A DNA stretch of 64,000 nt from Muribaculaceae bacterium (GCA_022510425.1 JAFLTO010000007.1:86744-150743); one strand, 5' to 3'; shown: positions 27,827 through 36,907, numbered from the stretch's first letter. The notes: generated from the letters alone by a model not told the origin. Numbers and translations: made by a program.

Positions 27827-29614
27827 TTATAAAATCACTTTCTTCCCGTTTATGATGTAAATACCTTTTCTGAGATTTCTTATTTGGGTGGCATCATCTG
27901 TTTCCAACACCTTCAAGCCCTGCAGACTGTAAACTACAGCTTTACCATCTTCTTTCTCAATGGCACCCACTCCTGCATTTGTATTGGAAATACTTGTCTT
28001 GGCTGAATTAACCACTTCTCCCGTGTTTTTGTCAAGCAACAACGCTATGATCTCACATTCGGAAATATTTTCCACATATTCACAACTCAGACTTCTTTGA
28101 TAATTATATTCCGTTCCTGCTTTTATTTCTGAAGGAACGCTTCCATTTATACCATAGGTGGTTTCTATCAAACGTCCCACTTCATTATAATAGGTATCCG
28201 GAACTTTTGAAGGCTTATCGCTCCATCCATCAAGTTGTTCCTGTCCTCCGGAAAAATAATTTGTCTGAGTGTAAGGTCCCACATTATCCTCCACTATCAC
28301 ATATGCAACTGCATACCTTGCATTTTGTTCATCAAAAGAAAATTCCACAGTTGAAGAAACTGCGATTTCGCCCGGGTTTCCGTCGTTTCCATTAATATAT
28401 GTAGCACTTAAGTCTGTGAATCCGGCATAGGTTGGAAACTTAGTCAATTCTCCGAAATAATAGGAAAGAGTTTCTATTGATGGTTCAAGGATATAAATAG
28501 ATCGATTTATAAGAGCGCTTGGATATTGACCTTCACTAAAGGTGGTAGCGAAACTGGAATATGAAGGAACTTGCATTTCATCTCCATTATGGACGGCGAT
28601 CCCATTGAAACCTTCATTGCCGTAATTCTCTTTCATATAGGCCATGCCAACAAGTCCAATTGGGCACCATCCGCACCATGTGCCGGTGAATTCTTCCACC
28701 ACCATTTGTTGTCTGAAAGATTTGTCGGCGCTATTGACTGTTCCGGATACCTTATTGTCGAAATATGATTCTTCAACCTGAGAATTAACACATGTCACTT
28801 CTATAACCACCGGCTGGTTCTTCCCTCCAATGTCACTTTTTAAACCTGAAACTCTCACTTTGCCGATTTCTCCCGAAGTGATTGGACCATTTTCTATGCT
28901 CACTTCCGTATTTTCAATTGATACTCCATTTACAGTGCAATTCAGGGCTACCTCCTTCACTGTTTTTACACCGTCGTTATAAATAGTGAACTCAGCATAG
29001 AAGGGTTGACCTACTTCCACCAATTCCGGCAATTTCAAATCCGAAACCTCTACTGAATTTTGAGGAAGGTTATCACCCACCATAGCAATCTTAATACAAA
29101 CGCTTCCATAAAATTTACCCACTTCTTCCCACTCATCGTAAGTATTGACAAAACTACTATACGGATTTGAGGTCTTTATGTTGTCCATCCCTATCGGTTT
29201 ATCAGAAGGGGAATTCACTTTGGCGCTATATCCCACAAAAAAGCCTTTTTCGGGTATTGTGTAGGGGGAATCAAGGGTCACTATATTCCAACCGCCTTCT
29301 ACTTCCATCGTAGCTGTTTGAGTGTAGAAAGGCTCTGAATCTAAAGATTCTGCAAGAAAAACCGTTATCTCATCAACCGAAGATTGTCCATAGCCTATGT
29401 TCACCTTGGTTAACAAGGCTCCGGCCCAGGTTTTTGCCAAATCTTCTGGAATTTCTATGGCTGCCTTTTCTTCAGTAATTTTTGCATCAGTTGATCCCAA
29501 CGATGATGAATAGGCGCCACAATAGCCGAACACTAAGGCTTCTTCATCAGCTTGAGCATAGACACTTATTGCTGATAAGGCCAAAATAGATAGACTTATT
29601 ATTTTTTTCTTCAT
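27827..29614 (-). CDS. Secreted Omp28/thioredoxin-like protein with T9SS signal
   Basis: This 595-residue protein has a signal peptide (MKKKIISLSILALSAISVYA), a beta-sandwich N-terminal half (residues 20-300), and then a thioredoxin-like domain. That domain begins VVEEFTGTWCGWCP (Cys314-x-x-Cys317) and continues GLVGMAYMKENYGNEGFNGIAVHNGD. This pattern fits Omp28-type outer-membrane proteins of Bacteroidetes. The tail VYSLQGLKV, LRKGIYIINGKKV is the T9SS signal. CGWC is like the CGPC/CGHC redox motifs, so a thiol-disulfide role outside the cell is plausible. It is a paralogue of the gene at 29703. Confidence 0.82.
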   Translation of the reverse strand: MKKKIISLSILALSAISVYAQADEEALVFGYCGAYSSSLGSTDAKITEEKAAIEIPEDLAKTWAGALLTKVNIGYGQSSVDEITVFLAESLDSEPFYTQTATMEVEGGWNIVTLDSPYTIPEKGFFVGYSAKVNSPSDKPIGMDNIKTSNPYSSFVNTYDEWEEVGKFYGSVCIKIAMVGDNLPQNSVEVSDLKLPELVEVGQPFYAEFTIYNDGVKTVKEVALNCTVNGVSIENTEVSIENGPITSGEIGKVRVSGLKSDIGGKNQPVVIEVTCVNSQVEESYFDNKVSGTVNSADKSFRQQMVVEEFTGTWCGWCPIGLVGMAYMKENYGNEGFNGIAVHNGDEMQVPSYSSFATTFSEGQYPSALINRSIYILEPSIETLSYYFGELTKFPTYAGFTDLSATYINGNDGNPGEIAVSSTVEFSFDEQNARYAVAYVIVEDNVGPYTQTNYFSGGQEQLDGWSDKPSKVPDTYYNEVGRLIETTYGINGSVPSEIKAGTEYNYQRSLSCEYVENISECEIIALLLDKNTGEVVNSAKTSISNTNAGVGAIEKEDGKAVVYSLQGLKVLETDDATQIRNLRKGIYIINGKKVIL

Positions 29615-29648
29615 GACAGTTGGTTAGACAGATAATGGTTGGTGGAAA

Positions 29649-29689
29649 TTTAGGGTTGAATGACCCTTTTGTGTACATCCAACCCTAAA
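29649..29689 (-). terminator. Intercistronic hairpin between two Omp28-like genes
   Basis: A 10-bp stem TTTAGGGTTG/CAACCCTAAA with a 21-nt loop lies between the stop codon at 29703 and the start at 29614. On the minus strand only three T residues follow, so this may be a weak terminator or an mRNA-stabilising hairpin that sets relative expression. Confidence 0.5.
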
Positions 29690-29702
29690 ATATGGTTAAT
29701 TC

Positions 29703-31685
29703 TTAAAATACTACCTTCTTGCCGTTGATAATGTAAATACCTTTAGGTAGTGAGTTTACAAGTGTTGCATCTTTTGTCTCAAGCACTTTAATTCCTTGTG
29801 GATTATACACGCGGTAGAGGCCGTTAACAGGTTCTGCCATAATACCTTCGACACCGGCCTGGCCCTCTAAGCTAACTTGGGCCGCATTCATGATTACTCC
29901 GGTTTGAGTATTGAGCAACATTGCCACAACATAACAGTTATTTATATCTATTTCCACATCTGTGTCATTGATATTATTGACAATAGTTTCCACAGGGATT
30001 GTCACTGAATATTCATAATCCTTTCCTCCTTCAATATAAGAAGGCATGCTGTTGTTTATTCCAAATCCCGAATCAATATATCGTGCCACTAAATCATAAG
30101 TTGTGGAAACCTTTGATCCTCGATCGCTCCAGCCCGGCATTTCTCCGTTGGCACCTCCAGCAAAATAATTGGTCTGAGTATAAGGACCCACTTTGTTTTC
30201 TTTCACCACAAACGCAAATGCATAACTGGCATCTGTTTGTTCTGCCGCCAATGTAGCTGTAGCGGTTGCTGTGATTTCATTGGACTCTTCATTATAAAGT
30301 GCCTTTATACCAACTTTAACATAAGTCGGTAATTCTTTATATGCCGCGAAAAGCTGTTCCAAGCTTTCAACACTGGGATCAAAATATTCCGACCTGTCCA
30401 TAACTGCACTCGGGAAAGAACCTCCGGAAAAAACTTCTACCATATCTACATAGGAGGAGGCTTCCATTTGGTCATTGTAGTGCACTGCTATTCCAATGAA
30501 TCCCTGGTCGGAATAATTTTCATCCATATATTCCATACCAACCATTCCTCTTGGACACCATCCGCACCATGTGCCGGTGAATTCTTCAGCCACTACATTC
30601 CTTGGATAAGTTTCCGGAACAATTGACATTTGTGACAGCAACATTTCACCGAAGTCTACTTCTTCGTCATCATATATCAATTTATTGATGGTAAATACCA
30701 CAGGCAGATTGACTCCCAAAACATCCTCAGGAGCTTTGCCACTCACTTCAACATAACCTAATTTACCGAATTCTACTCCGCCATTTCCCTGTCCATATAA
30801 ATCTACCTTAACATCAGTAGCTTCTTCTCCTCCAATGGTATAGGTCACATCCATGTCAGTTATCATCTGCTGACCTATGTTCAGTAAAGTGAATCCGGCA
30901 GAAAATTCTTCTCCTTGAAGCACCATATCATCCGGGAACAGCACTCCGGGCAATGCATCAGTCTGAGCGGTCATTTCTCCTTGCATCTCAAATCTGATAC
31001 AAAGGTTACCATATAGCTCTCCAATGTGCATATAACTCATTTCACCATTAGCCCCAATTGAAAGTCCTACATAGTCTCCAAGATTCCAGTCGGAATACAT
31101 ATAGTCTGTACAGATAGGATAGCTTGAACCGGAAGTCAATTGGGTCTGGAATCCTACATAAAATGGATTACCGTCTATAGTGTAAGGTTCGTCCAATTCC
31201 ACTTCGTTCCAGATCTGTTCGATAACGCCTTGACCTGATGAGTCAAAACTGATGGCATCGTATTTAAGGGTAGCCGGTTGCAACATCTCCGCCTCACCAT
31301 TCAAGTCTTTGGTAATATACAAATTGACTTTCTTATTGCTTGTATAACCTAAAGCTATAAACATTTTCGTGATTTTCATTCCTTCCCATCCTTTTGACAT
31401 ATAGGTTGGAATTTCTATGGCTTCTTCTTGCACATAACCGGCATAAGCTTCTCCAAACCCAAAGGCCTGTCCGATGCCTGCACAATAACCGAATTCATAG
31501 GTATCTTCTCCGGTGCGAGTCAATATGCCCTGTTGGTTCCTGCCACCGATTATTCTTTTGATATCATTTTTTCCGGAAAATTCTTTTCCCGGTAGAGCTC
31601 TTTCAAGCTGCATCGGAATCATATCCTCTGCCGCAACACTCAAGAATGCTCCTAAACCCAATATGGTGAAGAGAAGTTTTTTCAT
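29703..31685 (-). CDS. Secreted Omp28/thioredoxin-like protein with T9SS signal, paralogue
   Basis: This 660-residue protein is built like its downstream neighbour: signal peptide (MKKLLFTILGLGAFLSVAA), beta-sandwich region, then AEEFTGTWCGWCPRG with Cys374 and Cys377 and the following helix MVGMEYMDENYSDQGF. The shared landmarks NYFAGG, GWSDRGSKV and the end of the thiol domain show tandem duplication. The tail VYNPQGIKV, LPKGIYIINGKKVVF is the T9SS signal. Predicted location is the cell surface or medium. The partner of the thiol motif is unknown. Confidence 0.82.
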   Translation of the reverse strand: MKKLLFTILGLGAFLSVAAEDMIPMQLERALPGKEFSGKNDIKRIIGGRNQQGILTRTGEDTYEFGYCAGIGQAFGFGEAYAGYVQEEAIEIPTYMSKGWEGMKITKMFIALGYTSNKKVNLYITKDLNGEAEMLQPATLKYDAISFDSSGQGVIEQIWNEVELDEPYTIDGNPFYVGFQTQLTSGSSYPICTDYMYSDWNLGDYVGLSIGANGEMSYMHIGELYGNLCIRFEMQGEMTAQTDALPGVLFPDDMVLQGEEFSAGFTLLNIGQQMITDMDVTYTIGGEEATDVKVDLYGQGNGGVEFGKLGYVEVSGKAPEDVLGVNLPVVFTINKLIYDDEEVDFGEMLLSQMSIVPETYPRNVVAEEFTGTWCGWCPRGMVGMEYMDENYSDQGFIGIAVHYNDQMEASSYVDMVEVFSGGSFPSAVMDRSEYFDPSVESLEQLFAAYKELPTYVKVGIKALYNEESNEITATATATLAAEQTDASYAFAFVVKENKVGPYTQTNYFAGGANGEMPGWSDRGSKVSTTYDLVARYIDSGFGINNSMPSYIEGGKDYEYSVTIPVETIVNNINDTDVEIDINNCYVVAMLLNTQTGVIMNAAQVSLEGQAGVEGIMAEPVNGLYRVYNPQGIKVLETKDATLVNSLPKGIYIINGKKVVF

Positions 31686-31695
31686 TGTCCCGTGT

Positions 31696-32412
31696 TTACT
31701 TAATGATAATTTTTGAAGATTTCACTGCCTGACCTTTATTGTTGGTCAAACGATAGAGATAGATACCCTTTGAAAGACTTTCCAAACCTACAGAGCCATT
31801 ACCGGCAACTGCTTGGTTCAAAACTGTCTTTCCGCTCAAACTGTAGACACTCAGAAGTGAATTGCCGGTAACATCATAGGTAAGTGAATGGCCATTGAAT
31901 ACTACTGAATTTTTGTCAGCTTCAAATGAATCCACTCCGGCATTAACGTCACCCATTTTTACGGTCATAGTCACAACAGAAGATGTATCTCCTGTAACCC
32001 ACGCTGTCAATACGGTCTCGATGGCCGGCAATTGATAAGAATCCAACTCATCATTGGCCACTACTTCTGTATAGTCAAAATTCAAATTCAAAGGCACTCC
32101 GGCTTTCAGTGTAACGTTCTCTTTTATAGGAGTAAAGCCTGTTTCACATGTACCTCCGGCACACAGGTTGATCTGTACGTTTGAGGCAGCCTGGATGTTT
32201 ACAACAACATCAGTTTCTGAATAAATATATATATGGGGATCTATGAATATCTCTGTCTTGGATTTGCCCTGCGGATTTTCTTCATATCCCTCGAATACGT
32301 AAGTGGTCCCGGTCAGGTTATCTCCCCCGCGGGTTTGGAACTGAATACCTTGCGCTGCCATAGGTACCAAGGTGCCGGCGCAAACAAGTGTAGCAAGTAA
32401 AAGTTTCTTCAT
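31696..32412 (-). CDS. Small secreted protein with canonical Por/T9SS sorting domain
   Basis: This 238-residue protein has a signal peptide (MKKLLLATLVCAGTLVPMAAQ). The middle is a beta-rich domain with one possible disulfide (NLCAGGTCETG). The C-terminal 80 residues are the best match in this array to a full type A sorting domain: VYSLSGKTVLNQ, then LSKGIYLYRLTNNKGQ and a KSSKIIIK end. It begins 10 bp upstream of the next Omp28-like gene. Function unknown. Confidence 0.82.
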   Translation of the reverse strand: MKKLLLATLVCAGTLVPMAAQGIQFQTRGGDNLTGTTYVFEGYEENPQGKSKTEIFIDPHIYIYSETDVVVNIQAASNVQINLCAGGTCETGFTPIKENVTLKAGVPLNLNFDYTEVVANDELDSYQLPAIETVLTAWVTGDTSSVVTMTVKMGDVNAGVDSFEADKNSVVFNGHSLTYDVTGNSLLSVYSLSGKTVLNQAVAGNGSVGLESLSKGIYLYRLTNNKGQAVKSSKIIIK

Positions 32413-32460
32413 AGCTTATAGTGTTTTATTGATTCAAATTTATTTATAATTGATTAAAAA

Positions 32461-33246
32461 TCATTCAACTTTACATTTGTTAACAACAATAACTCCTGAA
32501 TCATTATAGACAAAACCTACAATGTAAAGATTATTAACATTCCAGTCGTTGATTTCTTCTTCTTGATTGGCAAGAACTTCAATACTGTTGTAAAAATGTT
32601 CCGTATCCCCGTTAACCATATCAATTTCTTGGCCCCATTCTCCATTTACACAAGCTCTGAACACATTGTTGTGTACATAGTCGTATATTCTATCGCTTCC
32701 GTCTCGTTGATAGCCGATAATACCATTTTCAACGACCCATAATTGCAATGCCCCTTTATTACTTCCCTCTGAAACCAAATCGGTTGTGATATTGATTGTC
32801 TTCCCGTCGGCAGAAAGTTCGGCACTTAGGTCCAAATCCATATTAGCCGGATACAAGCCGTCTTTACGGATCGCAGTGCTCCATGAGTCATAATTCAAAA
32901 CTCCGCTGTTTCTGTCTATCACTCCACAAGGATAGGCAGTGATTTTCCAGTGGTCGGCATAAATGTCGCCTTCTTCCTGCATCAAGCCTCCGTCTTCTGC
33001 CGGAATCCCAAATGATCCCGCATGTATGCTCACTACTACTAAATTCTCCCCGAACTGGTCCTGAAGTTTCTCTATAACGGCATGAGCATCGGGACAGTTA
33101 ACGCAGTTTTGACCGGTAAATTCCTCCAACAACACTTTTCTTTCAAGCGGTCGGTTTTCTACCGGGATATATCTTTCATCTTCTTTTATATTGTCACAGG
33201 CTATCAGGAACGGTAATGTTGCTATTAGTAAGAATAACTTTTTCAT
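32461..33246 (-). CDS. Omp28-like thiol-motif lipoprotein
   Basis: The chosen ATG (33246) starts a lipoprotein signal MKKLFLLIATLPFLIAC with Cys17; the longer open frame runs back into the neighbouring gene and adds no signal. The mature protein has LLEEFTGQNCVNCPDAHAVI with Cys48-x-x-Cys51, a thioredoxin-like fold (VVSIHAGSFG, AYPCGVIDR) and about 260 residues in total. The motif CVNC differs from the CGWC of its two T9SS relatives. There is no T9SS tail, so it is probably outer-membrane anchored. It lies 19 bp after the DUF6029-like gene in the same operon. Confidence 0.85.
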   Translation of the reverse strand: MKKLFLLIATLPFLIACDNIKEDERYIPVENRPLERKVLLEEFTGQNCVNCPDAHAVIEKLQDQFGENLVVVSIHAGSFGIPAEDGGLMQEEGDIYADHWKITAYPCGVIDRNSGVLNYDSWSTAIRKDGLYPANMDLDLSAELSADGKTINITTDLVSEGSNKGALQLWVVENGIIGYQRDGSDRIYDYVHNNVFRACVNGEWGQEIDMVNGDTEHFYNSIEVLANQEEEINDWNVNNLYIVGFVYNDSGVIVVNKCKVE

Positions 33247-33265
33247 CTTTTGCTTTTGATTAGGA

Positions 33266-35017
33266 TTAGAAATTATAATTATAGGAAATCTGGACACCTC
33301 TGAATGCCGGCACATATCTGCAGACACCGCCGGCGCAATTGTATCCGGCTCTTGTCCTTCCATAACCAATCATCAGACGATTGGATTTATAATTGGCTGT
33401 CACGGCTGCCATGTAATAATGAGTACCCGTGCCGCCACAATTCCACATATCGCTCAAGGAGAACATCAGATAGGGCAACACTGACACCTCTGCCAGGCCA
33501 TATGCCCAGTCCTTGTCATCCTGCTTGGTGGAAAGATATTGCAATTCCCATCTTGCAGTCACTTTCTTTGACATGGTCCACTTTCCTTCCAAAATGAAAA
33601 TATTTGAATGGATGTTTCCTCCATGCCCTTCCACTACTGTTTGATTATACAACTGATTGACGTAGGTGAAATCCAAAATAAGATCTCTCACTACTCTTTT
33701 TTCAATCTGCACATTGATATCTCTGTAGTAGGTCTCTCCCATCTTGAAAAATGAAGTGTGACCGCCGTTGGTGCCATATTGTGACCCCTCGAAAAGATCG
33801 GTGCCATATCTTCTGAGCCCTTTAATCAACGCGGCGTTGATTTTTATCATTGTTCCATATTTCCCTCCCAACGCTGTCTTGCGGGGGAAACGGTAATTAA
33901 ATTGTGCCTGAAAGGCCCATTCTCCCGGAGCATCCTGGGTGGCATATGGATAAAGAGATGCCAGGGCATAAGTACTCTGATAGGCGAAGGGTGGAAGGTT
34001 GTTGATATAGGTGGCTGCCTCGCTTTCCGACCTTCTTGACCTGAACGACATGTTTTCACTACGTTTCACCTGTAACAGTGCCCCAAGTCCGCTCCTGGAA
34101 TAAGAACCCGACAACATTATGGCATCACCATGAGGATAGGTGTATTTGTTGAAATATGAAGGGTCTTGACTTTTCCATGCATATTCTGCCAATACGTTCC
34201 ATCCGTTCTTACCAAACATGCTCCTGACGTCAAAGGCACTTACATGGGTTGGTAATTTCAATTTGTAGTCAACTCCCGGTACGTATATGTCCTCGTCTTT
34301 TTCATATTTCAATACGTAGGAGGCTCCGACTGTCCAACTCACTGCCTGGTCTGTAAGCTTCTGACTCAACTGGTCGATGTAAATTTCTGCATCGGCACCA
34401 TATATCTGACTCTTAAGACTCCATTCCCAGAACCTTCTCTGCACGCCTCCAAGCACCGTGAATCTCATGCCGCGGAGATTCTTTGTGCTGAATCTTCCGC
34501 CTCGTATAGAGTTATCTATCCCTAAGCTACGGTCTTCATAGGTTCTAAGAATAAATCCGCTTCCGAACTGTTCATAGAAATCACCCACTGTAAGCTCGAA
34601 GTTCTTGATCTTACCCTTCACATAAATATTGGGCACTCCCCATCCTTTGAAATCCGGCTCGTATCCCGGTAAAGGATGCTCAAGATATTCCACCCTTAAG
34701 CCTGCATCTATATATTTGCTGTATAATGCAACATCCCCGTAGAGATTGCCGAGAATCTTTTCCTTATAGGTCTCTGTTCCGATTTCAACGTCTGTCTCGG
34801 GGAACAGCACATCGGCCTGGACACTACCGTGAACTGTTACAGTCTGCACTTTTTTCTTGGGGCCGACATATTCATACACGTCACTGTTCCTTGGTTCTTC
34901 TCCTGGAATGTAGGTATATTCTTCACCATTGGACACCGGTGTCTCACTTGGCTCTGCATAACCGCATAATCCGCCTGAAAGTATCAGCGATAAGATAAGG
35001 GGCTTTAGAGGTTTCAC
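33266..35017 (-). CDS. Outer-membrane beta-barrel protein, DUF6029-like
   Basis: This 583-residue protein has a signal peptide (MKPLKPLILSLILSGGLCGYA), a short linker and a long series of amphipathic strands with many Tyr and Trp residues. It ends in an aromatic strand (GVQISYNYNF), the usual barrel end. NIYVKGKIKNFELTVGDFYEQFGSGFILRTYEDRSLGID contains landmarks I associate with DUF6029 proteins of Bacteroidetes. Function is not established. Its position between a TlpA-like thioredoxin and Omp28-like lipoprotein suggests an outer-membrane partner for a thiol-handling group. Confidence 0.78.
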   Translation of the reverse strand: MKPLKPLILSLILSGGLCGYAEPSETPVSNGEEYTYIPGEEPRNSDVYEYVGPKKKVQTVTVHGSVQADVLFPETDVEIGTETYKEKILGNLYGDVALYSKYIDAGLRVEYLEHPLPGYEPDFKGWGVPNIYVKGKIKNFELTVGDFYEQFGSGFILRTYEDRSLGIDNSIRGGRFSTKNLRGMRFTVLGGVQRRFWEWSLKSQIYGADAEIYIDQLSQKLTDQAVSWTVGASYVLKYEKDEDIYVPGVDYKLKLPTHVSAFDVRSMFGKNGWNVLAEYAWKSQDPSYFNKYTYPHGDAIMLSGSYSRSGLGALLQVKRSENMSFRSRRSESEAATYINNLPPFAYQSTYALASLYPYATQDAPGEWAFQAQFNYRFPRKTALGGKYGTMIKINAALIKGLRRYGTDLFEGSQYGTNGGHTSFFKMGETYYRDINVQIEKRVVRDLILDFTYVNQLYNQTVVEGHGGNIHSNIFILEGKWTMSKKVTARWELQYLSTKQDDKDWAYGLAEVSVLPYLMFSLSDMWNCGGTGTHYYMAAVTANYKSNRLMIGYGRTRAGYNCAGGVCRYVPAFRGVQISYNYNF

Positions 35018-35080
35018 CTTTTTCTTGATGTGGGTTAGTTTGTTCTTTGAGTGTTGAATGGTTCCGTGGGTTAATCAGTT

Positions 35081-35566
35081 TTAGTCGAGCACTAACTCCC
35101 GGATTTTCTCAATGATATGGTTCTCACTTCCGTCGGTATATCCATTGCGGGTTTCCACTATGTTGCCATCACCGTCTATTATCATTACATACGGAATCAT
35201 CTGGATACCCAATGCCCTCTGGAGATCTTGGTTGGAATCAAGCAACACATCATATTCAAAACCTTCGCTGTCTACCAGCGGTTTCACCTTATGAACATTC
35301 TGCGCCTCATCTGTGGAAATTGCTATCAGTTTCATACCTGTTTCATCCTGCCAGTCTGCATAATATTCATTTATGGCACGAAGTTCCCTGAGACAAGGTT
35401 TACACCATGTTGCGAAAAAACTGATTACAAAAGGCTTACCATCGTTGCTTAAAGTTGCGGTATCAATAGTCTTGCCGTTTACGTCTTTCAGTTGCACCGA
35501 AGGCAACTGTGCTGATGCATATTGCACTCCTATGAGCAATAATGCTAATAATAATAACTTTTTCAT
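35081..35566 (-). CDS. TlpA/ResA-like periplasmic thioredoxin
   Basis: This protein of about 161 residues starts at the ATG at 35566, which opens a signal peptide (MKKLLLLALLLIGVQYASA). The redox motif is FFATWCKPC (Cys55 and Cys58), followed by LRELRAINEYY, and the cis-Pro loop is MIPYVMIID. TlpA/ResA proteins reduce disulfides in the periplasm or cell envelope. It is the first gene of a minus-strand run of eleven genes that continues to 21201 and includes three Omp28-like thiol proteins, so it may feed electrons to them (inference). Confidence 0.88.
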   Translation of the reverse strand: MKKLLLLALLLIGVQYASAQLPSVQLKDVNGKTIDTATLSNDGKPFVISFFATWCKPCLRELRAINEYYADWQDETGMKLIAISTDEAQNVHKVKPLVDSEGFEYDVLLDSNQDLQRALGIQMIPYVMIIDGDGNIVETRNGYTDGSENHIIEKIRELVLD

Positions 35567-35795
35567 ATCGAGTCTCAATCTTTTTAGTTTAGTCTTACTT
35601 TGGGTTTAAGGTTAAAATAATTTTATGGCTTCAGCTCGGTTTTACGCTTTAGCCTCCGGACACGTCCGGTGTGTGTTCATGGTATATTTATAAGACTTCC
35701 TTTTCGAAATATAGTTTATTCGCTATCAAAGTTTCTTAACTTTCGAAAAAGCAAGTTGGACTCCCAAATATTGCAAATACTTTTATTCCTATTTA
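35567..35795 (-). other. Long leader region of the T9SS/thioredoxin operon
   Basis: No gene is visible in this gap. A promoter at 35796-35827 would give an untranslated leader of about 225 nt before the ATG at 35566. The leader contains the inverted repeat CCGGAC-AC-GTCCGG (35656-35669), which could be an operator or a small RNA hairpin, and otherwise AT-rich sequence. I recognise no known riboswitch. Confidence 0.4.
35656..35669. repeat. Inverted repeat in the operon leader
   Basis: CCGGAC, 2 nt, GTCCGG. It is the only GC-rich palindrome in about 300 bp of AT-rich sequence. It could be a protein-binding site or a stem in the leader RNA. Confidence 0.4.
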
Positions 35796-35827
35796 CAAAG
35801 GTATACAAACATTTTCAATTATACAAA
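35796..35827 (-). promoter_or_regulatory. Promoter for the TlpA-DUF6029-Omp28-T9SS operon
   Basis: On the minus strand, TTTG (CAAA at 35824-35827), 20 nt, then TACCTTTG (CAAAGGTA at 35796-35803) match the -33/-7 consensus. It lies 230 bp before the first gene. It is close to the secG terminator, so it is shielded from upstream transcription. Confidence 0.55.
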
Positions 35828-35861
35828 TTCATTTTTGGAGGCGTTAAATATCTGTGTATAC

Positions 35862-35887
35862 AAAAAGCTCCCGAATGGGAGCTTTTT
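35862..35887 (-). terminator. Intrinsic terminator after secG
   Basis: AAAAAGCTCCC, GAAT, GGGAGCTTTTT: a strong GC stem flanked by A and T runs on both sides, so it can act in both directions. A second, AT-rich hairpin (ACCTATTT/AAATAGGT, 35901-35923) lies between it and the secG stop codon at 35967. Confidence 0.85.
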
Positions 35888-35966
35888 AAGAATTTATCAC
35901 ACCTATTTTTCTATTAAATAGGTATAAAAAAGCTATTTCTTAATTTTATTAAAAATTAATTAAAAC

Positions 35967-36272
35967 TTATTCAGCCGGAGTGCTAACAGGGGCTGCCGCA
36001 GGCATAGTGGTCTCTACAGGATTTACACTGATAGCAGATTTTGATGCCGGTTTGCTGATGGTGAATGATGCAAGTATGCTGATCACGCAGATAAATACTG
36101 CCAAACTCCAAGTGGCTTTTTCTATAAAATCTGTGGTCTTCCTGTAACCTAAATACTGGTTGCCTTGTGAATAATCGGATGCCAAACCGCCTCCCTTGGA
36201 TTTCTGTATGAGCACTGCTCCTATTAAAAGCACACATGCCAATACAATTAAAATACTAAGAAAAATATACAT
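35967..36272 (-). CDS. secG: Preprotein translocase subunit SecG
   Basis: SecG is the small helper subunit of the SecYEG channel. The 101-residue product has two membrane helices (FLSILIVLACVLLIGAVLI and WSLAVFICVISILASF) joined by the typical loop QKSKGGGLASDYSQGNQYLG. The C-terminal 25 residues are rich in Ala, Pro and Val, a common tail in Bacteroidetes SecG. It is the last gene of a run with lptE and the sigma-54 activator. Confidence 0.93.
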   Translation of the reverse strand: MYIFLSILIVLACVLLIGAVLIQKSKGGGLASDYSQGNQYLGYRKTTDFIEKATWSLAVFICVISILASFTISKPASKSAISVNPVETTMPAAAPVSTPAE

Positions 36273-36315
36273 CTTTTATCGTTTTATTTATTTTTTATTC
36301 CTTTTTTTCTTATAC

Positions 36316-36894
36316 TTATCTCTCATCATTTACCCGTTTCCATCTCTCCATAGCTATTAATTTCTTGAGAAAACGGATTTGGTGTGCAAAATAAATACTT
36401 TTTTCCGGATTATTCAAATTTTGGTTCTCAATAAATTGAATGGCTGTTTCATAACGCTTTCCCTTTATAAGATTTGACAGCGTGTCTTGACTCCCCTCGA
36501 CATCCTCTTCATTGACTATTTCGGTTTTATCTTCAAGAAGATTATATTCATCCTGATTTTCAAATTTATCCGTCTCTTCTCTTTCGGGTTCTTCCTCCAA
36601 AACGTATCCCGACAATCCGGTTCCCAATGTCAGGTTATCAGGCAAATCTCCTCCGAATTTATCAAGAAAGGTGTCGATTGTATCCATCGTGCTTGGAGTG
36701 GTTGTTTCCATATCCGGATAAAACTTCGCAAATTCAGGAGGATCTATACCCAAAATCAAACGCAAAGAGGCATAATCCCCAACATTTGCTGCTATTATTC
36801 TCCCCAGTTTCCTGGCTTCCTCTGAATTCGGATCCAGGCAACGGTATTCCTCTACCTCCGGAACTATATAATATGGATATTTCAAATCTCTCAC
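36316..36894 (-). CDS. Hypothetical acidic protein between lptE and secG
   Basis: This 192-residue soluble protein starts at a GTG directly after an in-frame stop, so no upstream start is possible. Residues 1-60 are compact (YPYYIVPEVEEYRCLDPN and LILGIDPPEFAKFYPD). Residues about 85-150 are acidic and low in complexity, and the last 50 residues are helical (GKRYETAIQFIENQNLN, then FAHQIRFLKKLIAMERW), like a single TPR-like pair. I do not recognise a family. Bacteroidales often have an unknown protein at this position; its role may relate to the cell envelope (inference only). Confidence 0.65.
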   Translation of the reverse strand: MRDLKYPYYIVPEVEEYRCLDPNSEEARKLGRIIAANVGDYASLRLILGIDPPEFAKFYPDMETTTPSTMDTIDTFLDKFGGDLPDNLTLGTGLSGYVLEEEPEREETDKFENQDEYNLLEDKTEIVNEEDVEGSQDTLSNLIKGKRYETAIQFIENQNLNNPEKSIYFAHQIRFLKKLIAMERWKRVNDER

Positions 36895-36907
36895 CTATTC
36901 TTTCTTT

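Noticed and set aside
33247..33369. 41-residue N-terminal extension of the Omp28-like lipoprotein
   Set aside because: It overlaps the DUF6029-like gene and would hide the clear lipoprotein signal that starts at 33246.
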